Shown here in pieces: positions 43,045-50,756 of a stretch of 64,000 nt of DNA. This DNA comes from Solimonas_A sp052035235. GTDB lineage: Bacteria; Pseudomonadota; Gammaproteobacteria; Nevskiales; Nevskiaceae. The stretch spans positions 8,591-72,590 of the forward strand of contig JBPOHT010000050.1 of the NCBI GenBank assembly GCA_052035235.1, read 5' to 3'. The notes under the pieces are model-generated. The model made no database searches and had not been told where the DNA came from. It worked only from the letters and a program-made list of their open reading frames with translations. Position 1 is the stretch's first letter; each line of letters starts with the position of its first letter. A program made the translations under genes and the position numbers.

Positions 43045-43912
43045 GAAGACCCTCGAAGAAATCCTGCCGCGCCGGGCGGCCATCATCGGTTGTGGCGACG
43101 TCGGCCAGCGTGTGGCGCGTCGCCTGCGGGCGACGGGCCGCGAGGTTACGGCAATCGTCCGCTCGCTTCCAGCCGCGCAGGCGCTACGCGAGCAAGGGCT
43201 TGAAACCCTGCAGGTCGATCTCGACGCCGAGGCTCCGGTCTTGGACACACCCCTGCTGTTCTGGTTCGCCCCGCCGCCCGCGGCCGGAGAACAGGACACC
43301 CGGCTGCGGCGCTGGCTGCAATCGCGTCCGACGCCGGGCCGCATCGTCTACATCTCCACCTCCGGGGTCTATGGCGATTGCGGCGGGCGCTGGATCGACG
43401 AGGACGAGCCGCTGCGGCCGGTCAGCGCGCGTGCAGGGCGTCGCGTGGATGCCGAGATGGCCTTGCGCGAGCACGCCGCTCGCGAGGGCGCCGAGATCGT
43501 GATCCTGCGCGTGCCCGGCATCTATGGACCCGGCCGCCTGCCGCGCGAACGGCTGGCGCAGGGACTGCCGGTGGTGCGGGACGCGGAGTCGCCATATACC
43601 AACCGCATCCATGCCGACGACCTGGCCGAGGCGGCGCTGCATGCCGCGGCCTGGGGCCGCCCCGGCGCCGCCTATAACGTCGCCGACGGCAATCCCACCA
43701 CGATGTGCGACTACTTCACGCGCTGTGCGGCGCTGCTGGGCCTGCCGCCGCCGCCGCAGGTGTCGATGGAGGAGGCGCGGCGGGTATTCACGCCGGCCAT
43801 GTGGTCCTTCATGGAGGAGTCTAAGCGCCTGGAGACGGGGCGCTTGCGCGAGGAATTGCACTTCATCCCGAGCTATCCCGACCTTGCTACAGGGCTGGCC
43901 ACCTGCCTCTGA
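43043..43912 (+). CDS. SDR family NAD(P)-dependent protein (YeeZ-like)
   Basis: A 289-residue atypical SDR. The cofactor motif is IIGCGDVGQRVARRL (residues 14-28), followed by the strand with VYISTSGVYGDCGG near residue 100 and RVPGIYGPGR near 155, which is typical of the YeeZ/epimerase-like branch. The usual YxxxK is not obvious (SARAGRRVDAE stands in its place), so it may not be a normal dehydrogenase. The start codon overlaps the ATG of the opposite-strand reductase within the tetranucleotide CATG. It converges with the phosphopolymer operon. Confidence 0.82.
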   Translation: MKTLEEILPRRAAIIGCGDVGQRVARRLRATGREVTAIVRSLPAAQALREQGLETLQVDLDAEAPVLDTPLLFWFAPPPAAGEQDTRLRRWLQSRPTPGRIVYISTSGVYGDCGGRWIDEDEPLRPVSARAGRRVDAEMALREHAAREGAEIVILRVPGIYGPGRLPRERLAQGLPVVRDAESPYTNRIHADDLAEAALHAAAWGRPGAAYNVADGNPTTMCDYFTRCAALLGLPPPPQVSMEEARRVFTPAMWSFMEESKRLETGRLREELHFIPSYPDLATGLATCL

Positions 43913-43914
43913 CC

Positions 43915-45969
43915 TCAGGGCGGGATTTGCCAGCCCTCTGAAGCGAAGGGGTCCTTGCCGGTGAGCGTCAGCTGACGATTGATGACAAAGGCGTCGGGTT
44001 CTTGCAGGTTGAACTGCCAGGGAACCAGCGAGACGCGGAAGGGATCATCCCGCCCGTGGGCGGCGATGGTCCGGTTGTCCCGATAGGGGTTCACGCAGCC
44101 GCCGATTTCCAGGCAAACGATCCGCGGCACTTCGGCATTGGGCATGAACTCCTCGGAGGTCTGCAGTGTGCCTGTCGCATCGATATCCTTGACCAGTAGC
44201 ACCGAACGGCTGCGAACGTAGATATTGCCCTGCGTTCCGCCGGCCACAGCGCGGCTGGAATGATCCTGCACGCCGCCGACGATGCCATGATCGGACACGA
44301 TCACGATCTTGCTGTTGTCGTAGACCTGCTCTTTCTTGAGGAACTGCAGGTAGTCCGCCACCATGAGCAGCGCACATCGCGCTGCGATCTCATGCTGCAG
44401 TGAGAACAGGTTGCCGTGGCCGCGCCGCTGCATTTCCTCGGCCCCTGGATCGTAGCGCTCACGCCGCGGCAGGCAATCCGGCCCCAGGTAGTAGGGCTCG
44501 TGCGGCAGGATATTGGAGACGATGGTGAGATTGGACTCCGTCGCTCGGGTCATCGACAACTCGCCAAAGGCCTTGAGCTCCGCCCACACCTTGAACGTCG
44601 TGCCTGCCGAGTGATCCATGAATGGTTGCCAGGGACCGCGCCGATTCAGGACATCCTTGATCGTATAGGGAGAAGCGCGCATGGCGCCGAGCAGGACCAG
44701 CAGGTCGGCATAGGTCGAGCGGGAGAGCTCCGTCAACGGGAAGCCCATCTCGGCAGCACGACGCTTGACCGTCGTGCGAGGGATATGCGTGCAGGTGACG
44801 CCGTCCATTTGCAGGAAGCGGCAATCTCCGGCCATGGTGAAGCCAAGGCCGCCGGGATTGACGACATTGACGTGATAGCCCTTCCTCGAAAAATTGTACG
44901 GCAGGATCGAGAACGCTTCTATCGACAGGTCACGCAGGCTCTTGCCACGAGCATTCATCTCCTCTGGCGTGTAGTCATATCCCCCCAGCATGGGATGAAC
45001 ACCCGCAATGGAATTTTCTCCCGCGGAAAGAGTGCGCGGATACCAGGTGAAGCCGCTGAGCGCAGTCGCCAGATGGGGCTCGTCCCGCAGGATGCTTTCG
45101 ACATAACTGCCCATGAAGCGATCCAGGAAGATCACCAGTACATTGGGCTTCTCGTGTGAAAAGCGCAGGGGCTGCATGGGTACCCGTACGTCATCGCCGG
45201 ACCCTCCGGCACCACCCAGCTCGTCGCGCGATATGCTGATGGTCGCCGATACCGCCAGCGATGCGTTGATCAGCAGCAAGCCGACCAGGAAGGGCTTGCC
45301 GCCGAAACGGAGCAACGCCGCCCGTATCGCCAGGCCCATCATGATCAGGGCGAGTAGGTCCACCGAGGCGCGCAAGGCCTGCTGCAGTGGAGGCAATGGC
45401 AGTTGCTCGAACATCAACCCGCTCATCCGGGGGTATCCGAGAGGGAGCAGATACGAATAGAGCATGGCCAAGGCCAGCAGGCCCAGCGCAAGCAATGCCA
45501 GTGCCGTCTTCATGCGCGAGGGCACGGCAAGCGCGTACAGGGCGGCTGCCACGTACACGCAGGCCATGGCCTTTCGCAGGTTCTCCGAGAACAGGTAATC
45601 CAGATGGATGCCGATTTCCCCGGGGGATGTCATGAAGGTCGTCAAGGGAATGAACAGCAGCAGCATGGCCGACAGGGTCGCTACCGAGAGCAGGTACAAC
45701 GGGAAGCGCCATCGGCCCAGGGCCTCTCCTAGGCGCGCAAGGCCGTGTCCTCCCATGGAAAGGGAGCCTGTGGCCGCCGCTGCCATGACGGCGGCCAGGC
45801 CGAATGCGTCGCAGTGCCACCATAGCGTGAATAGCAGGACCGACAGCGTCACCAGGATGGCGCCGGCCAGGCGCAGTGCCGTTGCCATCTTTCGCTGCGG
45901 CGAGTTCAGCAACCGAAAGGCGCCGAGGAAGACGAGACAATCGAGCGCGAACAACAGGAATAGATTCAT
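43915..45969 (-). CDS. Membrane sulfatase/LTA-synthase-like phosphotransferase
   Basis: A 684-residue protein with about eight membrane helices in residues 1-250 and a large extracytoplasmic alkaline-phosphatase-fold domain. Metal-site landmarks are Asp283 (NVLVIFLDRF), the likely nucleophile Ser320 (SAGENS) and Asp560-His561 (IVSDHG). This layout is shared with lipoteichoic acid synthase, MdoB-type phosphoglycerol transferases and phosphoethanolamine transferases. In this operon, transfer of a phospho-alcohol group to a surface glycan or lipid is a reasonable inference; hydrolysis is the alternative. It ends the five-gene operon, nine bases after the YidC-like gene, and its G+C is lower than the flanks. 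Confidence 0.78.
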   Translation of the reverse strand: MNLFLLFALDCLVFLGAFRLLNSPQRKMATALRLAGAILVTLSVLLFTLWWHCDAFGLAAVMAAAATGSLSMGGHGLARLGEALGRWRFPLYLLSVATLSAMLLLFIPLTTFMTSPGEIGIHLDYLFSENLRKAMACVYVAAALYALAVPSRMKTALALLALGLLALAMLYSYLLPLGYPRMSGLMFEQLPLPPLQQALRASVDLLALIMMGLAIRAALLRFGGKPFLVGLLLINASLAVSATISISRDELGGAGGSGDDVRVPMQPLRFSHEKPNVLVIFLDRFMGSYVESILRDEPHLATALSGFTWYPRTLSAGENSIAGVHPMLGGYDYTPEEMNARGKSLRDLSIEAFSILPYNFSRKGYHVNVVNPGGLGFTMAGDCRFLQMDGVTCTHIPRTTVKRRAAEMGFPLTELSRSTYADLLVLLGAMRASPYTIKDVLNRRGPWQPFMDHSAGTTFKVWAELKAFGELSMTRATESNLTIVSNILPHEPYYLGPDCLPRRERYDPGAEEMQRRGHGNLFSLQHEIAARCALLMVADYLQFLKKEQVYDNSKIVIVSDHGIVGGVQDHSSRAVAGGTQGNIYVRSRSVLLVKDIDATGTLQTSEEFMPNAEVPRIVCLEIGGCVNPYRDNRTIAAHGRDDPFRVSLVPWQFNLQEPDAFVINRQLTLTGKDPFASEGWQIPP

Positions 45970-45978
45970 GCCGGTGGA

Positions 45979-46683
45979 CTACCGCAGTGCGCCGAGTTGC
46001 CGCATGAAACGGCTGATCGAAGCCGGAATGCGCACGATTTCATGGTGGCTGATCAGGTTGCGCAACAGCGAAAAGAGATTGTTGAGCGTCCAGTACAGGA
46101 CCAGGCCGGCCGGGCTGGCATACAGCAGGACCAGGAAGATCGCCGCCAACGCCACAGCCTGCAGCCGCTTGCTCGAATCCTCGACGTAGGCGTAGGCCGA
46201 AGCGATGTTGATGGCCGTCATCAGCAGCGGCAGGAGATTGAAGCCCCAGAGCAGTGCATCGGGAGCGCCGAGATTCTCGATGCCGAGGAAGGATTGGCCT
46301 TGCATCGCCTGAAAGCCGGACAAGAAGCGGTACACAGTGGCAAAGACCAGGATCTGTATCCACAAGTCCGCCGATCCCAGTAGGGCCGATATCGGGCGAT
46401 AGTGGTGTTGCCGGTGTACCGCCCGGATGTAGAAGTAGCGCTCCCGCCCACGGAAATGGGCCCGCATCCGCGCCACGTCGCGCGCCACCCGCTCGCGCAT
46501 TTGCCGGGTCCTGCGGGATGCTTGTTCCATCTGCTGGTAAGCAGGCAGCAGCGCCAGGTTGAGCAGCAGACTGAAGAGAATCAGCCGCGGCCCGATGCCG
46601 AGCACTTCAGGCAGCAGATCGAAGATGCCGGCATAAACCAGCATTAGCGGCTGCAGTAGCAGATTGTCGAGGAACGCGAGCAT
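45979..46683 (-). CDS. YidC/Oxa1-family membrane protein (accessory paralogue)
   Basis: A 234-residue polytopic protein. It has the short Oxa1-type core: an N-terminal helix, LILFSLLLNLALLPAYQQMEQ, a basic cytoplasmic hairpin (about residues 55-95) and the later pair ILVFATVYRFLSGF and PAGLVLYWTLNNLFSLLRN. It lacks the large periplasmic domain of housekeeping YidC and sits far from rpmH/rnpA. Small YidC-like proteins occur in some surface-polymer clusters. It may help insert or gate polymer-handling membrane proteins encoded beside it; this is inference. It lies between the glycerophosphotransferase and sulfatase-like genes. Confidence 0.8.
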   Translation of the reverse strand: MLAFLDNLLLQPLMLVYAGIFDLLPEVLGIGPRLILFSLLLNLALLPAYQQMEQASRRTRQMRERVARDVARMRAHFRGRERYFYIRAVHRQHHYRPISALLGSADLWIQILVFATVYRFLSGFQAMQGQSFLGIENLGAPDALLWGFNLLPLLMTAINIASAYAYVEDSSKRLQAVALAAIFLVLLYASPAGLVLYWTLNNLFSLLRNLISHHEIVRIPASISRFMRQLGALR

Positions 46684-46713
46684 TTCAACCTCAAGTCCTG
46701 TCGGGTTCCAGGG

Positions 46714-47982
46714 TCAGGCCCGGCGGTCTGGCAAGTGCTGGAGGATATCCGCCAGTTGTGCGGCGGCGACCTGGCTGGCGCGGCCGAAGTTATAGATCAA
46801 TTGCTCGCGCACCAGGGCGATGCGGACCGGGGAATGGTTGGCGAGCGCCTCGGAGATGCGAGGGACGATCCTGCTCATGTCATTCGGCTGGATCGGCACG
46901 ATGAAGTCGCGGCAAGCCGCTTTCAGGTCGCTATCGCCACCCAGGAGTTCACCCTCCAGGCCTCCATCCTTCATCTTGCGGTCTACCACCAGGACAGGTC
47001 GTCCGTAGATAAAGGCGAATTCATGAGTGATGCCGGAGATGTCGCTCAGCAGCAAATTCGCTCGAGACATCGCGTCAGAGGGAGTTCGTTGCGTGTCCAC
47101 GATGACGCCGCGCAGGGAAAGTATCTGTTGGTACAGGTCCGGCTGAGAAATGCGCATCTGCGGATGCGGGCGGACGATGACCTCGTAATGCCGGGCGATA
47201 TCCTCGACGAATCCAATGCCGAAAGCCTCGAACATGCTCAGTGGCCCCCAGCTCGGGGCGATGAGGATGATGGGACGATCGACAGGCGGCAATGGGGCCT
47301 CGCGGCTGCGCTGGATCAGGTCCTCATAATGCGGTATGCCGGTTTCATAAAGCTTCTTGGCAGGAAACCCCCGGATCGCTTCCATCCTGCGGATGTTCTT
47401 GGCGAGCGTCGGGCCGCAGCACAGCACGGAATCGAAGAAATCGAAGGCGTAGGGACGCACATAGCGGGATTCCCCTAGTGCATGCTGTACATGGGCGTAG
47501 TGCCTGACCCTGGGGGACCTGCGGAAGGTCATGACGTCGAGCTGCGGGGTTGTCGTCACCAGCAGCCTGGCCTCCAGGTTGTTCAGGTAGGCGTAGCCCA
47601 CCATGCCCGGATCGATCTCGCGATGTGTTGTGCCAGGAGGCAGAGGTTCGAACGACGCTCCCCGGGGATACATTGTGAAGAATGTGGACGGTATCCCTCG
47701 CTCGGTCAGCGCCTTGACGATGGGGAGGAAGGTGATTTCGTAGCGTGGATCTTCGCAGTGAATGGCGAGGTCGCAGCTCTGGTGGCGGTAGCGCACGCGA
47801 AGAAGGGCTTCGAGGGCGCGATAGTAGAGACCGCGTATGCTGAAGTAGATCGAAACGACCAGTCCGGTGACGACATACAGCAGGGCACTGCCAGTGCCAG
47901 GATCAATGTAGGCGGAAGCGTTGCCGGCCTGGAGTGCCAGGCACAGGGCCAGCAGGAGCCGATCCAGGTAGCGGAGTCGCAT
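46714..47982 (-). CDS. CDP-glycerol glycerophosphotransferase family protein (TagB/TagF-like)
   Basis: A 422-residue protein. An N-terminal hydrophobic part holds a YIDPGTGSALLY motif (residues 25-36) and a membrane helix. The rest is a GT-B-like domain with IVRPHPQMRIS near residue 280, a DISGITHEFAFIYGRPVLV segment near 340 and an acidic/Arg site typical of CDP-glycerol:poly(glycerophosphate) transferases. Relatives in Gram-positive bacteria build wall teichoic acid; some Gram-negative bacteria use them for capsules. The cytidylyltransferase encoded two genes upstream could make its CDP-activated donor. ATG 47982 is four bases after the methyltransferase stop. The substrate is not proven to be CDP-glycerol. 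Confidence 0.8.
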   Translation of the reverse strand: MRLRYLDRLLLALCLALQAGNASAYIDPGTGSALLYVVTGLVVSIYFSIRGLYYRALEALLRVRYRHQSCDLAIHCEDPRYEITFLPIVKALTERGIPSTFFTMYPRGASFEPLPPGTTHREIDPGMVGYAYLNNLEARLLVTTTPQLDVMTFRRSPRVRHYAHVQHALGESRYVRPYAFDFFDSVLCCGPTLAKNIRRMEAIRGFPAKKLYETGIPHYEDLIQRSREAPLPPVDRPIILIAPSWGPLSMFEAFGIGFVEDIARHYEVIVRPHPQMRISQPDLYQQILSLRGVIVDTQRTPSDAMSRANLLLSDISGITHEFAFIYGRPVLVVDRKMKDGGLEGELLGGDSDLKAACRDFIVPIQPNDMSRIVPRISEALANHSPVRIALVREQLIYNFGRASQVAAAQLADILQHLPDRRA

Positions 47983-47986
47983 GCGC

Positions 47987-48583
47987 TCAGCTGCGACGCC
48001 GTGCTTCAAAGTAGAACTGCTTGGTTCCGAAGGCAGACTCGATCTCATCCGGATAGATGCGGTCCACGGAGCTGACTTCAAAATGCCGGGCGATCAGGGC
48101 GTGGGTGTTGGGGACCGTGCGGTAGTTCGACGCATAGTCGTCGCGCACGACATGCTCGTCCTCGGCTTTCAACGTGCAGGTGGAGCGTATCCATACCACG
48201 GGGGAGTCGATATGACGGAACAAGTCAGACACCTGCTCGTCGCTGAAGATGTACTGGATGACGCCCGCGACGATCGTCGCATCCACCTTCGGCAGTGCTA
48301 CGGGCCGGGTGATATCGAAAGTCCTGGTTTGCACACGGGGGTCGATGTCCCGGAGCAGGTCCGTGGCGACGTCGTAGCCGTGGAACTCCTCGAAATCGGT
48401 CAGGCGCAGCAGGCACTCCAGCAGCGAGCCGTCGCCGCAGCCGAGATCCAGCAGGCTTCGGCCATTCGTGCGCTCCAGGCGGGGGAGAAGGTAGTTGAGC
48501 TCGTGGATACGCCTTCGCCGGGTGAAGGGGAAGGGGTATCGGGTTTGTGCCTGCCAGAAGGCAGTGGCGGTTTCGGTGGTCAT
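47987..48583 (-). CDS. Class I SAM-dependent methyltransferase
   Basis: A 198-residue methyltransferase. Motif I is SLLDLGCGDGSLLECLL (about residues 43-59), an acidic residue follows in GYDVATDLL, and IVAGVIQYIFSD occupies motif IV. The substrate cannot be read from sequence; in this operon it may cap or decorate the phosphopolymer or its precursor. The ATG at 48583 follows TAGGAG, which is formed over the stop codon of the upstream gene, so the start is well supported. A longer frame to 48682 would overlap that gene and is rejected. Confidence 0.82.
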   Translation of the reverse strand: MTTETATAFWQAQTRYPFPFTRRRRIHELNYLLPRLERTNGRSLLDLGCGDGSLLECLLRLTDFEEFHGYDVATDLLRDIDPRVQTRTFDITRPVALPKVDATIVAGVIQYIFSDEQVSDLFRHIDSPVVWIRSTCTLKAEDEHVVRDDYASNYRTVPNTHALIARHFEVSSVDRIYPDEIESAFGTKQFYFEARRRS

Positions 48584-48593
48584 CGCTCGGCTC

Positions 48594-49565
48594 CTACCAT
48601 TCGTCGCAGAGGTAGACGCCGGACTGGAAGAATCGCACTTGCCCCTGATTGATCCTGCTTTCGATGGCTCCGGCCAGATCAAAAGGCTCTTCGGCGGTCA
48701 GGTCGTGTAGCGGGATCGGGAGGCGAATCACGCTTTGCGGCACCCGATGGAAGGTTTCGCCATTCGGGATCAATTGGCCGCTGGCAGCGGCGGCCTGGAT
48801 ATCGGCCGGGGTGCGACGCGGGAACTCCAGCCGTTCGCCTTGCTCGCGAGCGAACTCCGACATGCGCGTCTTCACGCCATGGTTGGTGAAATGGACGTTG
48901 CCCAGGAGATCGATCTCCGAGTAATCGTAAATGACGCAGGGGACATTCCTGGCTCCCAGGCGACGCAGGGCTTCGAAACGGTTGGCGCCATCGATGACGA
49001 TCATCTCGCGCACAATCGACAGGGGATTGGTGAATACGCCGTCTTTCCGAATTTTGGCGACAAGCCGTTCTACCTTGGCCTCATCGTAGGCTTCGTAGCG
49101 GCGCAGGTCGCCGATCGGCATCATGCGCAGGCGCTCGCGCAGGAAGCGCTCGTCACGACGACCGGAGCGTTCCACGCGTTTGCGTATTTCCGTAGTGGAA
49201 ATGCCCTGGGTGCGCGGCAACAGCACCAGGCGGATGTTGTGCTCGCGTAGGTACTGCAACGCCTGGGTTCGATCCGCCGAGAACAGCCAATCATCGCCTT
49301 GCACGACGATGTCCGGGCGCAGCGAGGCGTAGTTGGCGCGCTGGTCGGTATCAGTGTAGTGAATCACCGACGACACGAAAGGCAATGAGCGAATCTGCGC
49401 ATCACGCTCCTCGATGCTCAGGATCGGGCGGGCGCCCTTGGTATCCTCGACGCCCTGATCGGTCATGATTCCCACGGCCAATTCACCCAACGCGGCTGCT
49501 TGCGTCAGGATGTTGAGATGACCACGATGCAGAATATCGAAAACCCCGGTTGTATAGACTCGCAT
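48594..49565 (-). CDS. TagD-type cytidylyltransferase fused to ParB/SbnI-like domain
   Basis: A 323-residue two-domain protein. Residues 1-130 are a glycerol-3-phosphate cytidylyltransferase-like domain with HRGH (13-16), GDDW (90-93) and RTQGISTT (118-125), all close to Bacillus TagD. Residues 145-323 form a ParB/Srx-type domain with PIGDLRRYEAYDEAKVERL and the DGANR motif (192-196); its C-terminal part recalls SbnI/SerK, ParB-fold kinases that phosphorylate free serine. The fusion may therefore phosphorylate a small alcohol and activate it with CTP. The chemistry and substrate are inference. It is first in the operon, with G+C lower than the surroundings. Confidence 0.8.
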   Translation of the reverse strand: MRVYTTGVFDILHRGHLNILTQAAALGELAVGIMTDQGVEDTKGARPILSIEERDAQIRSLPFVSSVIHYTDTDQRANYASLRPDIVVQGDDWLFSADRTQALQYLREHNIRLVLLPRTQGISTTEIRKRVERSGRRDERFLRERLRMMPIGDLRRYEAYDEAKVERLVAKIRKDGVFTNPLSIVREMIVIDGANRFEALRRLGARNVPCVIYDYSEIDLLGNVHFTNHGVKTRMSEFAREQGERLEFPRRTPADIQAAAASGQLIPNGETFHRVPQSVIRLPIPLHDLTAEEPFDLAGAIESRINQGQVRFFQSGVYLCDEW

Positions 49566-49652
49566 GCCGTGCGCAGATTCATAGGAATAGGGGATTCAGG
49601 AATTGTAACAACAGGCCTGTTCTCGGCTAGGGCCTCAGGTGTTCCGAGATAA

Positions 49653-49666
49653 TGAATTATAATTCA
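49653..49666. promoter_or_regulatory. Palindromic TGAATTATAATTCA with TATAAT on both strands
   Basis: This 14-base perfect palindrome lies in the AT-rich gap between the phosphopolymer operon and mscL. TATAAT occurs on the plus strand at 49658-49663 and on the minus strand at 49661-49656. One site could drive either direction or act as an operator. The -35 positions are weak. The rest of the gap 49566-49764 shows no gene. Confidence 0.5.
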
Positions 49667-49764
49667 CAAATATGCATCCGCCGCTGCAATGCCATTGCCA
49701 TCGCAATGAGCCTCTGTTCATACTGAAACATTCAACACTGACAAATCTAAGGAAAGGGCATTCC

Positions 49765-50163
49765 ATGAGCATGATGCAGGAGTTCCGCAAGTTCGCGATG
49801 CGCGGCAACGTGATCGACCTCGCCGTGGGCGTGGTGATCGGCGCCGCCTTCGGCAAGATCGTGTCCTCCCTGGTGGCTGACGTCATCATGCCGCCGCTGG
49901 GCCTGGCCCTGGCCGGCCTGGACTTCACCAAGCTCGGCATCGTGCTGAAGGAGGCGCAGGGTGAGGTGCCCGCCACGGTGCTGGCCTACGGCAAGTTCAT
50001 CCAGGTCTGCTTCGACTTCATGATCATCGCCTTCGTGATCTTCCTGCTGGTGAAGGTGATCAACCGCATGAAGCGCGAGGAAGCCGCCAAGCCGGCCGAG
50101 CCGGCGCCGCCGTCGGCGGAAGAGAAGCTGCTGACGGAAATCCGCGATCTGCTGAAGAAGTAG
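49765..50163 (+). CDS. mscL: Large-conductance mechanosensitive channel
   Basis: A 132-residue homopentameric channel. The amphipathic N-terminus MQEFRKFAMRGNVIDLAVGVVIGAAFGKIV, pore helix and second helix (FDFMIIAFVIFLLVKVIN) and the cytoplasmic bundle (EEKLLTEIRDLLKK) are standard. It opens near lytic tension to release solutes. ATG 49765 follows AAGGAAAGGG with good spacing; a longer frame starting at 49672 is not homologous. Length matches the family (136 in E. coli). It diverges from the phosphopolymer operon. Confidence 0.97.
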   Translation: MSMMQEFRKFAMRGNVIDLAVGVVIGAAFGKIVSSLVADVIMPPLGLALAGLDFTKLGIVLKEAQGEVPATVLAYGKFIQVCFDFMIIAFVIFLLVKVINRMKREEAAKPAEPAPPSAEEKLLTEIRDLLKK

Positions 50164-50292
50164 GGCGGGCGGAGGTATCCGTTCACTCCATGCGAAAGGC
50201 TGGTCTGAAGGAGCGCCGTCCACCGGCTCGGCGCTTCCTTCCGTCTTCACACGACAAAACCCCTACAGGCAGGCGCTGTCTGCTGCGTTAAG

Positions 50293-50736
50293 GTGACGTC
50301 CATCGGGCTGGAGCCAGGACGGCGGCACGGTTTTCTGGAGTGGCAGGTGAGCGTGGACGAGGACGTGATCGAGGCGGCGGTGTTGCAGATCTTTGCGGAT
50401 CGGCAGGTGCCGGTCGGCGGGCAGTTGCCGCTGGAGACCCTGCGGGCCGACTGGCCGCAGACGCAGTTGCGCCGGGGTGACCTGACGCAGGCGGTACGCG
50501 GGCTGGTGTTCGACGGCGAACTCGAGCTCGACGAAGAGTCCGAGGGCCCGGTCCTGATCCTGACCACCCGAGGGCATGAGCGCCTGCGCAGAGGGCGCCG
50601 GGCAGAAGCGCCACGCGGCATGCTGGCAGCGCTGTTGTCGCCGAAGAAACCGGCACCGGCGGCCAACAGCCTGCGCCGCAGCGAGACGCCGGCACCGGAC
50701 GGTGACTACGGCCGGCGCAAGACCGATCTTTTCTAG
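50293..50736 (+). CDS. Hypothetical protein, 147 residues
   Basis: I do not recognise this protein. It has a helical, acidic middle (VDEDVIEAAVLQIFADRQVP and QAVRGLVFDGELELDE) that could be a winged-helix-like fold, and a basic, Pro/Ala-rich C-terminus ending RRKTDLF. There is no signal peptide or membrane segment. The start is a GTG with AAGG four to seven bases upstream. It lies alone between mscL and the convergent tetR-like gene. Coding potential is supported by uninterrupted length and typical third-position GC, but function is unknown. Confidence 0.6.
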   Translation: MTSIGLEPGRRHGFLEWQVSVDEDVIEAAVLQIFADRQVPVGGQLPLETLRADWPQTQLRRGDLTQAVRGLVFDGELELDEESEGPVLILTTRGHERLRRGRRAEAPRGMLAALLSPKKPAPAANSLRRSETPAPDGDYGRRKTDLF

Positions 50737-50756
50737 CCGGGCTTAGTGCGCCGCCC

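Noticed and set aside
43915..45969. Ordinary catabolic sulfatase
   Set aside because: The domain is anchored by about eight helices, lacks the Cys/Ser-x-Pro-x-Arg sulfatase signature in the visible sequence, and sits in a CDP-donor operon.
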